A stretch of 57,606 nt of DNA from Alphaproteobacteria bacterium (lineage in GTDB: Bacteria > Pseudomonadota > Alphaproteobacteria > Micropepsales > Micropepsaceae): the NCBI GenBank assembly GCA_947474645.1, contig CANJJD010000015.1, positions 1 to 57,606 of the forward strand, written 5' to 3'. Shown here piece after piece: positions 39,076 to 47,986 of the stretch. Position numbers and translations under genes: made by a program. Under the pieces are notes generated by a model. The model was given only the letters and a program-made list of their open reading frames with translations. It made no database searches and was not told the origin of the DNA. Positions within the stretch are counted from its first letter, which is position 1. Each line of letters opens with the position of its first letter.

Positions 39076-40365
39076 TTACCGATCTACGAACGGGTCCTGC
39101 ACCATGATGGTGTCGTCCCGGTCGGGGCTGGTGGACAGCAGCGCCACCGGCGCGCCGATCAGTTCTTCCACCCGGCGCACATACTTGATGGCGTTGGCGG
39201 GAAGCTGGGCCCAACTGCGGGCGCCGGCGGTGGTTTCGGTCCAGCCGTCCAGGGTTTCATAGACCGGCACCAGCCGCGCCTGCTGGTTGGCGTCGGCGGG
39301 CAGGTAATCCAGCGCCTTGCCGTCGAGCTGATAGCCGACACAGATGTTGATCTTTTCAAAGCCGTCCAGCACGTCCAGCTTGGTCAGGGCGATGCCGTCC
39401 ACGCCGCCGGTGATGCAGGTCTGGCGCACCAGCACGCTGTCAAACCAGCCGCAGCGGCGCTTGCGCCCCGTCACGGTGCCGAACTCATGGCCGCGCTCGC
39501 CCAGCTTCTCGCCGGTGGCGTCTTTCAGTTCGGTGGGGAAGGGGCCTTCGCCGACACGAGTGGTATAGCTCTTGACGATGCCCAGCACGGTGCCGATGGC
39601 GCGGGGCGAAACACCGGCGCCGGCCGCCGCCTGGCCCGCCACCGTGTTGGACGAGGTGACGAAGGGATAGGTGCCGTGATCGATGTCCAGCAGCACGGCC
39701 TGGGCGCCTTCGAACAGGATGCGCTTGCCCGCCTTGCGGGCGGCGTCCAGCTCACGCCAGGACGAGCCCAGATAGGGCGCGATCTTGGGCGCGATCTCGT
39801 TCATCAGCTTCAGCAGCGCACCGGCATCCACTTCGGCAGCGCCAAAGCCGCGGCGCAGCACATTGTGATGGGCCAGCAGCCGTTCGATCTTGCCGGGCAG
39901 GGAGGCGGGGTCTTTCAGGTCGATGGCGCGAATGGCGCGGCGGCCGACCTTGTCTTCGTAGGTCGGACCGATGCCGCGCTTGGTGGTGCCGATCTTCTGG
40001 CTGGAGGCTTCCTCGCGCAGCGCGTCGAGCTCGCGGTGCAGCGGCAGCACCAGCACGGCGTTTTCCGCCAGCACCAGGATATCGGGCGTCACCTTCAGGC
40101 CGGCGGCGCCGACCTTGGCGATTTCTTCCAGCAGGGACCAGGGATCCACCACCACGCCATTGCCGATGATGGAGCGCTTGCCCTGAACCACGCCGGAGGG
40201 CAGCAGCGACAGCTTGTAGGTCTTGTCGCCCACCACGATGGTATGGCCGGCATTGTTGCCGCCCTGGAACCGCACCACCATGTCGGCGCGGTTCGACAGC
40301 CAGTCGATGATCTTGCCTTTGCCTTCGTCGCCCCATTGGGCGCCGATCACCGTCACATTGGCCAT
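39076..40365 (-). CDS. purA: Adenylosuccinate synthetase
   Basis: GTP-dependent first step from IMP to AMP. The 429-residue product begins [20 protein letters not shown] (P-loop) and has the catalytic [38 protein letters not shown] and the GTP-specific C-terminal motif. Convergent with the cupin gene, with only 8 bases between the stops and no separate terminator visible. Length is normal. Confidence 0.97.
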   Translation of the reverse strand: MANVTVIGAQWGDEGKGKIIDWLSNRADMVVRFQGGNNAGHTIVVGDKTYKLSLLPSGVVQGKRSIIGNGVVVDPWSLLEEIAKVGAAGLKVTPDILVLAENAVLVLPLHRELDALREEASSQKIGTTKRGIGPTYEDKVGRRAIRAIDLKDPASLPGKIERLLAHHNVLRRGFGAAEVDAGALLKLMNEIAPKIAPYLGSSWRELDAARKAGKRILFEGAQAVLLDIDHGTYPFVTSSNTVAGQAAAGAGVSPRAIGTVLGIVKSYTTRVGEGPFPTELKDATGEKLGERGHEFGTVTGRKRRCGWFDSVLVRQTCITGGVDGIALTKLDVLDGFEKINICVGYQLDGKALDYLPADANQQARLVPVYETLDGWTETTAGARSWAQLPANAIKYVRRVEELIGAPVALLSTSPDRDDTIMVQDPFVDR

Positions 40366-40490
40366 GGCGTGTTCCGTACCCTGATAGACTGCTCAACCCG
40401 CGTGGGGAGCGGGCACGGTGGCCGTGTATAGCAGCTATCGCAGCCCGCGTAAGGGGCGAGGTGCCGCAGCCTGTGGGCGGAAAAAGCGGC

Positions 40491-41117
40491 CTAATAGAAG
40501 ACGTTATAAGCGACAGTGATGACCTCGCCGCTATATTCGTCGATCATCAGGGCGTCGTCGGCCACCCGCACCCACACCGCGCCATAGGGCGGCTGCGGCA
40601 GGTCATAGGCCCGGTAGTCCAGCCAATAGTCGCGCGCCCAGTAGGAGCGGGGCAGGAACTCGCCATAATTCCAGCGATGCGACGAGAAGCCGTAAGGCCG
40701 GCGATAGCTGGGTACGTCGAAGCGGCGCGTCGTGCGCCAGTCGCGGTGATAGTTGCGAAAGCCGGAAAAGTCGCGGCGGCCGCCGTTATAGCCGTTCCGG
40801 TTTCCATAACTGCGGTTGTCGTAACCGCGATTGTCATAACCCCGGTTATCAAAACTATTGTTGCCGCCCTGCTGGCCTTGCCGGGTGCCGCGATCGCCGC
40901 GGTTATTGCGATTGCCCTGGTCCTGTCCATTGCCGCGAGCCTGGGGCGCTGCCTGCGGTTGCGCCGGCTGCGCGCCGCGCTGATGGCTTGTAAAGCCGCC
41001 GCCGGGGTCGTTGCCGACGGGGGGCTTATTGGTGAAGTCGGTAGGGCCTCCGCCCTGGGCCATGGCGGGCATGACCAGGAAAGCAAGGGCGGCGGCGGAA
41101 AGCAGCAAGTGGCGCAT
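40491..41117 (-). CDS. RcnB-family exported protein with Asn/Arg/Tyr/Gly-rich region
   Basis: A 208-residue exported protein (signal peptide HLLLSAAALAFLVMPAMAQ). A long low-complexity middle (repeats of DNRGYDNRGY type, about residues 87-109) is followed by a C-terminal RcnB-like segment (YDLPQPPYGAVWVRVADDAL, then MIDEYSGEVI). E. coli RcnB is a periplasmic nickel/cobalt homeostasis factor; whether this one binds metal is not shown. It has no rcnA neighbour. ATG 41117 begins the signal peptide; a 43-residue upstream extension is rejected. Confidence 0.8.
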   Translation of the reverse strand: MRHLLLSAAALAFLVMPAMAQGGGPTDFTNKPPVGNDPGGGFTSHQRGAQPAQPQAAPQARGNGQDQGNRNNRGDRGTRQGQQGGNNSFDNRGYDNRGYDNRSYGNRNGYNGGRRDFSGFRNYHRDWRTTRRFDVPSYRRPYGFSSHRWNYGEFLPRSYWARDYWLDYRAYDLPQPPYGAVWVRVADDALMIDEYSGEVITVAYNVFY

Positions 41118-41196
41118 GATAATTTGTCCTGAAAATAGCTTGGGTATAACACGCGGCCGGCGTTTGGGTTCCCCCTTGGCAACCCTATGGTTGGGC

Positions 41197-41661
41197 ATGA
41201 GCGAGTTTTCCATCCGCGCCGCCGCCGCCGCCGATGCGCCCGTCATCGTGGCGCTGATCCGGGAGCTGGCGGACTATGAACAGTTGAAGGCCGGCTTTGC
41301 CCTGGATGAAGCCGCGGTGGTGCGCGACATGCTGGGTGATGCCTGCCATACCGAGCTTGCCTTGGTTGACGGTGCGGTGGTGGGCATCGCCGCCTGGTTC
41401 TGGATCTATAAAAGCTTCGGCGCGGCGCGCGGGCTTTATGTGGAAGATCTCTATGTGCGCCCCGCCTTTCGCGGGCGGGGATTGGGCCGTGCGCTGCTGG
41501 CGCATCTGGCGGGCAAGGCCCAGGGCGGTTTCATGGAATGGCAGGTGCTGGACTGGAACGCGCCCTCGATTGAATTCTATAAGAGTTTGGGCGCGGAGCC
41601 ACGGGACAGTTGGACCAGCTACCGCCTGATGGGTGACGCGCTGGAAAGGCTGGCGGCATGA
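41197..41661 (+). CDS. GNAT-family N-acetyltransferase
   Basis: A 154-residue acetyltransferase. The acetyl-CoA signature is VEDLYVRPAFRGRGLGRALL (motif A, RGRGLG loop), followed by WQVLDWNAPSIEFYKSLGA, typical of the spermidine/thialysine acetyltransferase branch of GNAT. ATG 41197 starts MSEFSIRAA. Its stop overlaps folA by 4 bases (ATGA). The acceptor is unknown. Divergent from the RcnB-like gene. Confidence 0.88.
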   Translation: MSEFSIRAAAAADAPVIVALIRELADYEQLKAGFALDEAAVVRDMLGDACHTELALVDGAVVGIAAWFWIYKSFGAARGLYVEDLYVRPAFRGRGLGRALLAHLAGKAQGGFMEWQVLDWNAPSIEFYKSLGAEPRDSWTSYRLMGDALERLAA

Positions 41662-42120
41662 GCGAGATCGTGTTGGTCGTGGCCATCGCCGACAATGCCG
41701 TCATCGGCAAGGATGGCGCCATTCCCTGGCACATTTCCGAGGATTTGAAGCGCTTCAAGGCGCTGACCCTGGGCCATACCATTGTGATGGGCCGCAAGAC
41801 CTGGGACTCGCTGCCCAGAAAGCCGCTGCCCGGCCGGGTCAATGTGGTGGTGACGCGGCAGAAGGATTGGAGCGCCGAGGGCGCCTTATCGGCATCCTCG
41901 CTGGGCCAGGCGACATCGGGCACCTCGGGCACGGTGATGGTGATCGGCGGCGCGGAAATTTACGAGCGCGCCTTGCCGCTGGCCTCGCGCATTGAATTGA
42001 CCGAAGTGCACCAGAATTTCGACGGCGATGCGCGGTTTCATCTGGACCGCACCGGCTGGCATGAGACGGCGCGCGAGGAGCATGTCACTCCGGACGGCCT
42101 GCGTTATTCCTACGTGACTC

Positions 42121-42131
<11 letters not shown>
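41658..42131 (+). CDS. folA: Dihydrofolate reductase
   Basis: NADPH-dependent reduction of dihydrofolate, the trimethoprim target. In 157 residues: VVAIADNAVIGKDGAIPWHI (substrate and Met20-type loop), then MGRKTWDSLP and VMVIGGAEIYERAL (cofactor site). It overlaps the acetyltransferase gene on one side and, convergently, the mrp stop by 11 bases. A second folate gene in the window besides folP and fau. Confidence 0.95.
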
Positions 42132-43245
<1,114 letters not shown>

Positions 43246-43321
43246 GGCAGGGGATATAGCCCCGGCGGACACGAAATCCTAGAGGACCGTCGGCGAAGCC
43301 GGAGCGACCAACAACAAGTCG

Positions 43322-43939
43322 CTAGTAGGAGGTCGCGTTTCCTGCGGCCCGGGCCAAGGCGCCGCCCAAGTCCTGCAGCGGGCCCAGCGGCTGGCGGCGG
43401 TCTTCCAGATTCTGGGTGCGGGGATTGCCGGAAAACACCTTGTGCACCACCCGGCCATTCATCACGAGCAGGATGACCTCGGCCGACCAGCGGTCGCTGC
43501 GGGTGATGCGCTGGAAACCCAGCATGTCGGGCACCAGCCCGCCCATGCGCTTGGTGTCGGTGCGGCTGGGGCGGAAGACATAGCCGGTGCAATAGGCTTC
43601 GGCGCGGATACAGGCCTGCACGGCGGGATTGAGATGTTCCCAGCGCACGCCGGCGACGGGCAGGAAGCGTTCCTCGATGTTCAGATAGGACAGGACATCC
43701 ACATTGCCGGTACGGGCATCGAAGCCCAGATTGGGCAGATCCTGCGCCTGGGTCATGCCCGGCACGATCTGGTCGAAAGACTCCACCACCTGGTCATAGC
43801 TTTCGAACGGGCTGGCGCTGGCGGCTTTCTGGTCCGGCAACAGGCCGCCGCAGCCAGCCAGCACCACCAGGCTGGCCGAAGCCAGGAACAGGAAGCAGAG
43901 CAGCGAAACGAGTTTACTATGGGCATCCAGCCTTTTCAT
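43322..43939 (-). CDS. Putative lipoprotein, unknown function
   Basis: A 205-residue protein with a lipobox, LVVLAGC (Cys about residue 30), after an unusually long basic/hydrophobic signal (MKRLDAHSKLVSLLCFLFLA). The rest includes FDQIVPGMTQAQDLPNLGFD, which resembles the start of BamE/SmpA-like lipoprotein domains, and VQACIRAEAYCTGYVF with two cysteines. The match to BamE is only partial. Upstream and divergent is a DegP-type protease gene. Confidence 0.7.
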   Translation of the reverse strand: MKRLDAHSKLVSLLCFLFLASASLVVLAGCGGLLPDQKAASASPFESYDQVVESFDQIVPGMTQAQDLPNLGFDARTGNVDVLSYLNIEERFLPVAGVRWEHLNPAVQACIRAEAYCTGYVFRPSRTDTKRMGGLVPDMLGFQRITRSDRWSAEVILLVMNGRVVHKVFSGNPRTQNLEDRRQPLGPLQDLGGALARAAGNATSY

Positions 43940-44110
43940 GGCCGATCCCCTTCAAGGGCCGTGCCTTGAAACCTTCGGGGAACCCATAATCGGGGCTTCG
44001 TCCTGCCAATTGAAAAAACCGCGTAAAAGGCGGGTTTTTCCTGTCTGTTCCGGCTATTGCTGCCTAGACTGGCCTCGCGATTCCTCACCCACGTTCCCAG
44101 GAACGAACAG

Positions 44111-45541
44111 ATGCGTGTCTTCAGAAGCCCTCTTGTTTTGGGTTGTGCCATTTTGATGCTGACCGTCACGCCGCCCGCGCTGGCGCGGCCGGCGCCCGAT
44201 TCCTTCGCCGATCTCGCGGCCAAGCTGCTGCCGTCGGTGGTCAATATCTCCACCAGCCAGACGTTGAAGGCGCCGCCGCAAAGCGCCATGCCGCAACTGC
44301 CCAAGGGCTCGCCGCTGGAAGACCTGTTCAAGAATTTCCTGGGCCCCAAGCCCAATGCCCCGCGCCATGTCACCTCGCTGGGCTCAGGCTTCATCATCGA
44401 TCCCTCGGGCTTCATCGTCACCAACAACCATGTGATCGAGGACAGCGACCAGATCACCGTGTCGATGCAGGACGGCACCTCGCTGCCGGCCAAGGTGGTG
44501 GGCCGCGATCCCAAAACCGACCTGGCGCTGCTGAAAGTGGCGCCCAAGAAGCCGTTGCCCGCCGCCCATTTCGGCGACAGCGACAAGGCCCGCATCGGCG
44601 ACTGGGTGATCGCCATCGGCGATCCCTTCGGCATCGGCTCGACCGTCACCGCCGGCATCGTCTCGGCGCGCAACCGTAACATCAATGCCGGTCCCTATGA
44701 CGATTTCATCCAGACCGATGCGCCGATCAATCGCGGCAATTCCGGCGGTCCCCTGTTCGACGTGGACGGCAATGTCATCGGCATCAATTCGCAGATCTAT
44801 ACGCCCTCGGGCGGCAGCGTCGGCATCGGCTTTGCCATTCCCGCCAACCTGGCGCGCGAGGTGGTCAACCAGCTTCGCCACTTCGGCATCGCCCGGCGCG
44901 GCTGGATCGGTGTGCGCATCCAGCCGGTGACGCCGGAAATCGCCGAGGGCCTGGGCCTTCCCTCCACCCAAGGCGCCCTGGTGGCCGATGTCACCAAGGG
45001 CGGCCCCGCGGCCAAGGCAGGGTTGGGCAATGGCGACCTGGTGATCAGCTTTAACGGCAAGCCGGTGAATGACGACCGCGCTTTGCCGCGTATCGTGGCC
45101 GACACGCCCATCGGCAAGACGGTGAACATCGACGTGCTTCGCAAGGGCAGGAAGCAGACCCTGCACATCACAGTGCTGAAGCTGGCCGACGATGCCAAAC
45201 CCGACAAGCCGACCAAGGCGCCGCCCCCGCCGAAGAACCAGAGCAAGCTGGCGCAACTGGGCATGGTGCTGGGTGTTCTGGACGGCCCCGCGCGCGCCAA
45301 GTTCAAGATCGGCGCCGGCGTGCAGGGCGTGCTGGTGACTTCAGTGGAACAGGGCAGCCCGGCGGCGGAAAAGAATCTGCGGGCCGGCGACGTGATCGTG
45401 GAAGTGGGCGGCCAACCGGTGAAGACGGCGGAGGATGTCGCCAGACGCGTGAATGGCGACGCCAAGGCGGGCAAGAAGAGCGAGTTGATGCTGGTCAATC
45501 GCGGCGGCGACCTCACTTACGTCGGATTGCGGCTGAATTAG
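44111..45541 (+). CDS. degP: DegP/HtrA-type periplasmic serine protease
   Basis: Envelope protease/chaperone. The 476-residue precursor has a signal peptide (VTPPALARPA). The trypsin-like domain has the full triad: His in TNNHVIED, Asp in DPKTDLALL, Ser in NRGNSGGPLF, with DFIQTDAPIN. Two PDZ domains follow (IQPVTPEIAEGLGLPSTQGA and GVQGVLVTSVEQGSPAAEK). ATG 44111 is preceded by AGGAACGAA. The 171-base gap to the divergent lipoprotein gene includes an A/T-flanked hairpin (44013-44039). DegQ- or MucD-like would be equally valid names. Confidence 0.92.
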   Translation: MRVFRSPLVLGCAILMLTVTPPALARPAPDSFADLAAKLLPSVVNISTSQTLKAPPQSAMPQLPKGSPLEDLFKNFLGPKPNAPRHVTSLGSGFIIDPSGFIVTNNHVIEDSDQITVSMQDGTSLPAKVVGRDPKTDLALLKVAPKKPLPAAHFGDSDKARIGDWVIAIGDPFGIGSTVTAGIVSARNRNINAGPYDDFIQTDAPINRGNSGGPLFDVDGNVIGINSQIYTPSGGSVGIGFAIPANLAREVVNQLRHFGIARRGWIGVRIQPVTPEIAEGLGLPSTQGALVADVTKGGPAAKAGLGNGDLVISFNGKPVNDDRALPRIVADTPIGKTVNIDVLRKGRKQTLHITVLKLADDAKPDKPTKAPPPPKNQSKLAQLGMVLGVLDGPARAKFKIGAGVQGVLVTSVEQGSPAAEKNLRAGDVIVEVGGQPVKTAEDVARRVNGDAKAGKKSELMLVNRGGDLTYVGLRLN

Positions 45542-45564
45542 CCGCAATCCTAGTTTCCCCCTTC

Positions 45565-45618
45565 GGCCTTCGCAGCGCAGGCGCTGCTACGGCCACCTCC
45601 CCCGCATGGCGGGGGAGG
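45565..45618. repeat. Palindromic intergenic element downstream of degP
   Basis: Two nested hairpins fill the gap after degP. GCAGCGC (45572-45578) with GCGCTGC (45581-45587), extended by flanking GGCC pairs at 45566-45569 and 45591-45594, is followed by CCTCCCCCGC/GCGGGGGAGG (45596-45605 and 45609-45618). Motifs of the CCTCCCCCGC-ATG-GCGGGGGAGG kind recur as intergenic repeats in alphaproteobacterial genomes in my experience. It may also act as a terminator for degP, though it lacks a T-run. Confidence 0.6.
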
Positions 45619-45640
45619 CATTTGTATCGAAAGGGAGCTC

Positions 45641-45955
45641 ATGGGAATTCTAGTCATCTGTTCCTACCGGCCGCGCGCCGGCCATGAAGAAGAAGCCCGC
45701 CTGCTGATGGCCGGCCATGTGCCGCTGCTGCGCGCCCACGGGTTGATCACCGACCGCCCGGTGGTGCAGGGCCTCACCAAGGATGGCGAGCTGGTGGAAA
45801 TCTTCGAATGGGAAAGCGTGGAAAAATCGCGCGGCGCGCCCGCCATCGCCGAGATCGGCCAGCATTGGAAGGCGATGGGCGAGGTGATGGATTTCGTGCC
45901 GCTGGCGCAGTTGGCCGAAGCCCAGCAAGCCTTTGCGCATTTCACGCCGCTGTAG
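45641..45955 (+). CDS. Small putative alpha/beta-barrel protein, unknown
   Basis: A 104-residue cytosolic protein with no signal or membrane helix. It has the alternating pattern of a dimeric alpha/beta barrel: GILVICSYRPRAGHEEEARL, then LITDRPVVQGLTKDGELVEI, FEWESVEK and MDFVPLAQLAEA. I do not recognise an exact family. GGGAGC lies just ahead of ATG 45641. It sits between two palindromic repeat elements. Codon use is like the neighbours, supporting a real gene. Confidence 0.75.
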   Translation: MGILVICSYRPRAGHEEEARLLMAGHVPLLRAHGLITDRPVVQGLTKDGELVEIFEWESVEKSRGAPAIAEIGQHWKAMGEVMDFVPLAQLAEAQQAFAHFTPL

Positions 45956-45958
45956 CGG

Positions 45959-46019
45959 CCTCACCCTTCGACGGCTCAGGGTGAGGAATTCCTCATGCTG
46001 AGCTTGTCGAAGCATGAGG
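45959..46019. repeat. Paired hairpin repeat element between two genes
   Basis: CCTCACCCT / AGGGTGAGG (45959-45986) and CCTCATGCT / AGCATGAGG (45991-46019) make two perfect 9-bp-arm hairpins with loops containing TCGACGGCTC and GAGCTTGTCGA. The unit ends at the last base before the convergent serB stop. Sequences of the form CTTGTCGAAGCATGAGG are abundant intergenic palindromes in alphaproteobacteria as I recall. May end transcripts of both converging genes. Confidence 0.65.
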
Positions 46020-46877
46020 TTACTCGGCGCTGACGATTTCGCTGTCGCTGTAACCCTGCAGGTAGAGCAGGGCGGTCAGGTCATTGTGCTGGATGGCGGC
46101 GCCGGCCGCCGCTGCCACCACCGGCTTGGCATGATAGGCCACGCCCAGCCCCGCCTTCTGGATCATGGACAGGTCGTTGGCGCCATCGCCCACCGCCAAG
46201 GTTTCGGCAAACTCGATTCCCAACGTCTCGACCGCTTCTTCCAATGCCTTCAGCTTGGCTTCGCGGCCCAGGATGGGTGTGGAAACTTCGCCGGTCAGGT
46301 GGGTGCCGTCATCCAGCAACGTGTTGCCGCGCTCGGCATGAAAGCCCGCGGCCTGCGCCACCCTTTGCGTGAAATAACCGAAGCCGCCCGACACCAGCAG
46401 GGTGTGGGCGCCGTTGGCGCGCATGGTGGCCAGCAGGGATTTGGCGCCGGGATTGAGCCGCACCCGCTCGGCATAGGTGCGTTCCAGCGCATCCAGCTTC
46501 AGGCCCTTGAGCATGCCGACGCGTTCCTTCAGCGCCGCTTCGAATTCCAGTTCGCCGCGCATGGCCCGTTCGGTGATGGCGGCGATCTGGGGCTTGAGGC
46601 CCGCCATGTCGGCCAGCTCGTCCAGGCATTCCACATTGATGATGGTGGAATCCATGTCGGCCAGCAGCAGTTTCTTGCGACGCTTGGTGGTGCTGACCAG
46701 GTTGATGTCCAGGCCGAAGCCCTCGCAACGTGCGCGCGCTTCCGCCAACGCCGCCACGTCGTTTGCCACCGGCAGATCGAAGGCATGGCCGGGTGACAGG
46801 ATGCTTGCCGGACCATTGTCCAGGCCACGGAAGATATCCGGCGCGGCGCCCTTGCCGATGACATTCAGAACAAACAT
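46020..46877 (-). CDS. serB: Phosphoserine phosphatase
   Basis: Last step of serine synthesis. The 285-residue product has an N-terminal segment then the HAD motifs: LLADMDSTII (nucleophile Asp), LLVSGGFGYFTQ, and GDGANDLSMIQKAGLG. ATG 46877 (MFVLNVIGKG) is used; the frame stays open antisense across miaA, but that is a shadow. It is divergent from miaA with only 9 bases between start codons, so its promoter must lie inside miaA or be shared. Confidence 0.94.
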   Translation of the reverse strand: MFVLNVIGKGAAPDIFRGLDNGPASILSPGHAFDLPVANDVAALAEARARCEGFGLDINLVSTTKRRKKLLLADMDSTIINVECLDELADMAGLKPQIAAITERAMRGELEFEAALKERVGMLKGLKLDALERTYAERVRLNPGAKSLLATMRANGAHTLLVSGGFGYFTQRVAQAAGFHAERGNTLLDDGTHLTGEVSTPILGREAKLKALEEAVETLGIEFAETLAVGDGANDLSMIQKAGLGVAYHAKPVVAAAAGAAIQHNDLTALLYLQGYSDSEIVSAE

Positions 46878-46886
46878 TGTGCCGCC

Positions 46887-47798
46887 ATGAAATACAGTGC
46901 CGTTCTTATTGCAGGGCCCACCGCCAGCGGCAAGTCGCGCGCCGCATTGGAACTGGCTGAAGAGATTGGCGGTGTGGTGATCAATGCCGACTCCATGCAG
47001 GTCTATCGCGAAGCGCCGATCCTGACGGCGCAACCCTCCGATGCGGACAAGGCGCGGGTGCCGCATCTGCTTTACGGCCATGTCAGCGCGCGCGAGGTCT
47101 ATTCGGTGGGGCGTTGGCGCGACGATGCTGCCAAGGCGATTGCGCAGGCGCGCGCCCTGAACCGCGTGCCCATTTTCGTGGGCGGCACTGGCATGTATTT
47201 CATGGCCCTGACCGAAGGCCTGGCCGACGTGCCGCCGACGCCGCCGGAAATCCGCGATGCCGCCCGCGCCCTGCTGGACGATATCGGGGTGGAAGCCCTG
47301 CACGCCAAGCTGACCGACCGCGATCCCGTTACCGCCTCCAGGCTGCGCCCCACCGATCCGCAGCGGGTGCTGCGCGCCTTTGAAGTGTTCGAGGCTACCG
47401 GCCGTCCCCTGGCCGAATGGCAGGAAGCGCCCAGCGCCCCACTGCTGAAAGATGCGCGGCTTGCCAGCTTCGTTCTGGATCCGCCGCGGCCCGAATTGCG
47501 CTCCCGTATCGCGGCGCGGTTCGAGGCGATGCTGGAGGACGGCGGGCTGGAGGAAGCCCGCGCGCTGGAGGGTCTGGACCCCGCGCTTCCGGCGGCCAAG
47601 CTCCTGGGCCTGCGGCCGCTTCAGGCCCTGGCGGCCGGGACCCTGACACGGGCTGAGGCGCTGGACGCCGCCATCACCGCCACCCGCCAGTTCGCCAAAC
47701 GCCAGATGACGTGGTTTCGGCACCGAATGCCACATTATATCTGGTTTGACCCTATTATTAGCAATTTAATTACACAATACCGTCAGAATTCTGCGTGA
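46887..47798 (+). CDS. miaA: tRNA dimethylallyltransferase
   Basis: Adds the dimethylallyl group to A37 of tRNAs that read U-starting codons. The 303-residue protein has the P-loop AGPTASGKSRAAL, NADSMQVYREAPILTAQPS, YSVGRWRDDAAKAI, GGTGMYFMALTEGL and the C-terminal TRQFAKRQMTWFRH. ATG 46887 is 9 bases from the divergent serB start. The last 20 codons are AT-rich (IWFDPIISNLITQYRQ), perhaps recently extended. The ilvB leader promoter starts just after the stop. Confidence 0.94.
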   Translation: MKYSAVLIAGPTASGKSRAALELAEEIGGVVINADSMQVYREAPILTAQPSDADKARVPHLLYGHVSAREVYSVGRWRDDAAKAIAQARALNRVPIFVGGTGMYFMALTEGLADVPPTPPEIRDAARALLDDIGVEALHAKLTDRDPVTASRLRPTDPQRVLRAFEVFEATGRPLAEWQEAPSAPLLKDARLASFVLDPPRPELRSRIAARFEAMLEDGGLEEARALEGLDPALPAAKLLGLRPLQALAAGTLTRAEALDAAITATRQFAKRQMTWFRHRMPHYIWFDPIISNLITQYRQNSA

Positions 47799-47804
47799 AA
47801 TTGC

Positions 47805-47833
47805 TTGACGCCGCATCGCACCATCTCTAGGTT
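47805..47833 (+). promoter_or_regulatory. Promoter of the ilvB leader transcript
   Basis: TTGACG (47805-47810) and TAGGTT (47828-47833) are 17 bases apart, a good fit to a housekeeping alphaproteobacterial promoter. Expected transcription start is about 47840, only a base or two before the leader ATG at 47842, so the leader would be leaderless or nearly so. Confidence 0.55.
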
Positions 47834-47841
47834 CCCGCGCC

Positions 47842-47889
47842 ATGACGAATTTGCTCGTAATTTCCAGGCCGCTGGCCCGCCGAAGCTGA
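47842..47889 (+). CDS. ilvB leader peptide (Leu-Leu-Val-Ile)
   Basis: A 15-codon ORF encoding MTNLLVISRPLARRS, ending in TGA at 47887-47889. Residues 4-7 are Leu-Leu-Val-Ile, all three branched-chain amino acids that end products of ilvB represent, in a row near the start. It lies between a good promoter and a hairpin series upstream of ilvB. This is the standard form of an attenuation leader. The reading is inferred from sequence; no ribosome site is needed if the mRNA begins at the AUG, as known for S. meliloti trpL. Confidence 0.7.
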   Translation: MTNLLVISRPLARRS

Positions 47890-47948
47890 CGCTTCGGAAC
47901 GGGCATGGCGGCCATGCGGACAAGGGGCGGCAACGCCCCTTTATCTTT
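47867..47948 (+). promoter_or_regulatory. Attenuator hairpins before ilvB
   Basis: GGCCGC-GCCCG (47867-47879, within the leader codons) can pair with CGGGC-GCGGCC (47900-47913), enclosing an inner hairpin CCGAAGC/GCTTCGG (47880-47897) whose loop is the leader stop. Next, AAGGGGCG/CGCCCCTT (47922-47941) with loop GCAA and following TATCTTT is a terminator-like stem. A ribosome stalled on Leu-Leu-Val-Ile codons would cover the start of the first arm and change this folding. The antiterminator pairing is not proved. Confidence 0.6.
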
Positions 47949-47986
47949 GGTGCGGTTACGAGCATTGCAGGGTTTGAGGACGGACG

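Noticed and set aside
44013-44039. AAAAAACCGC and GCGGGTTTTT hairpin between divergent genes
   Set aside because: It looks like a terminator but lies upstream of both genes; it may be chance A/T flanking a 4-bp core, so it is only mentioned under degP.
46878-47735. Open upstream extension of serB across miaA
   Set aside because: SerB homologues begin near MFVLNVIG; the extension is antisense to miaA and has no domain.
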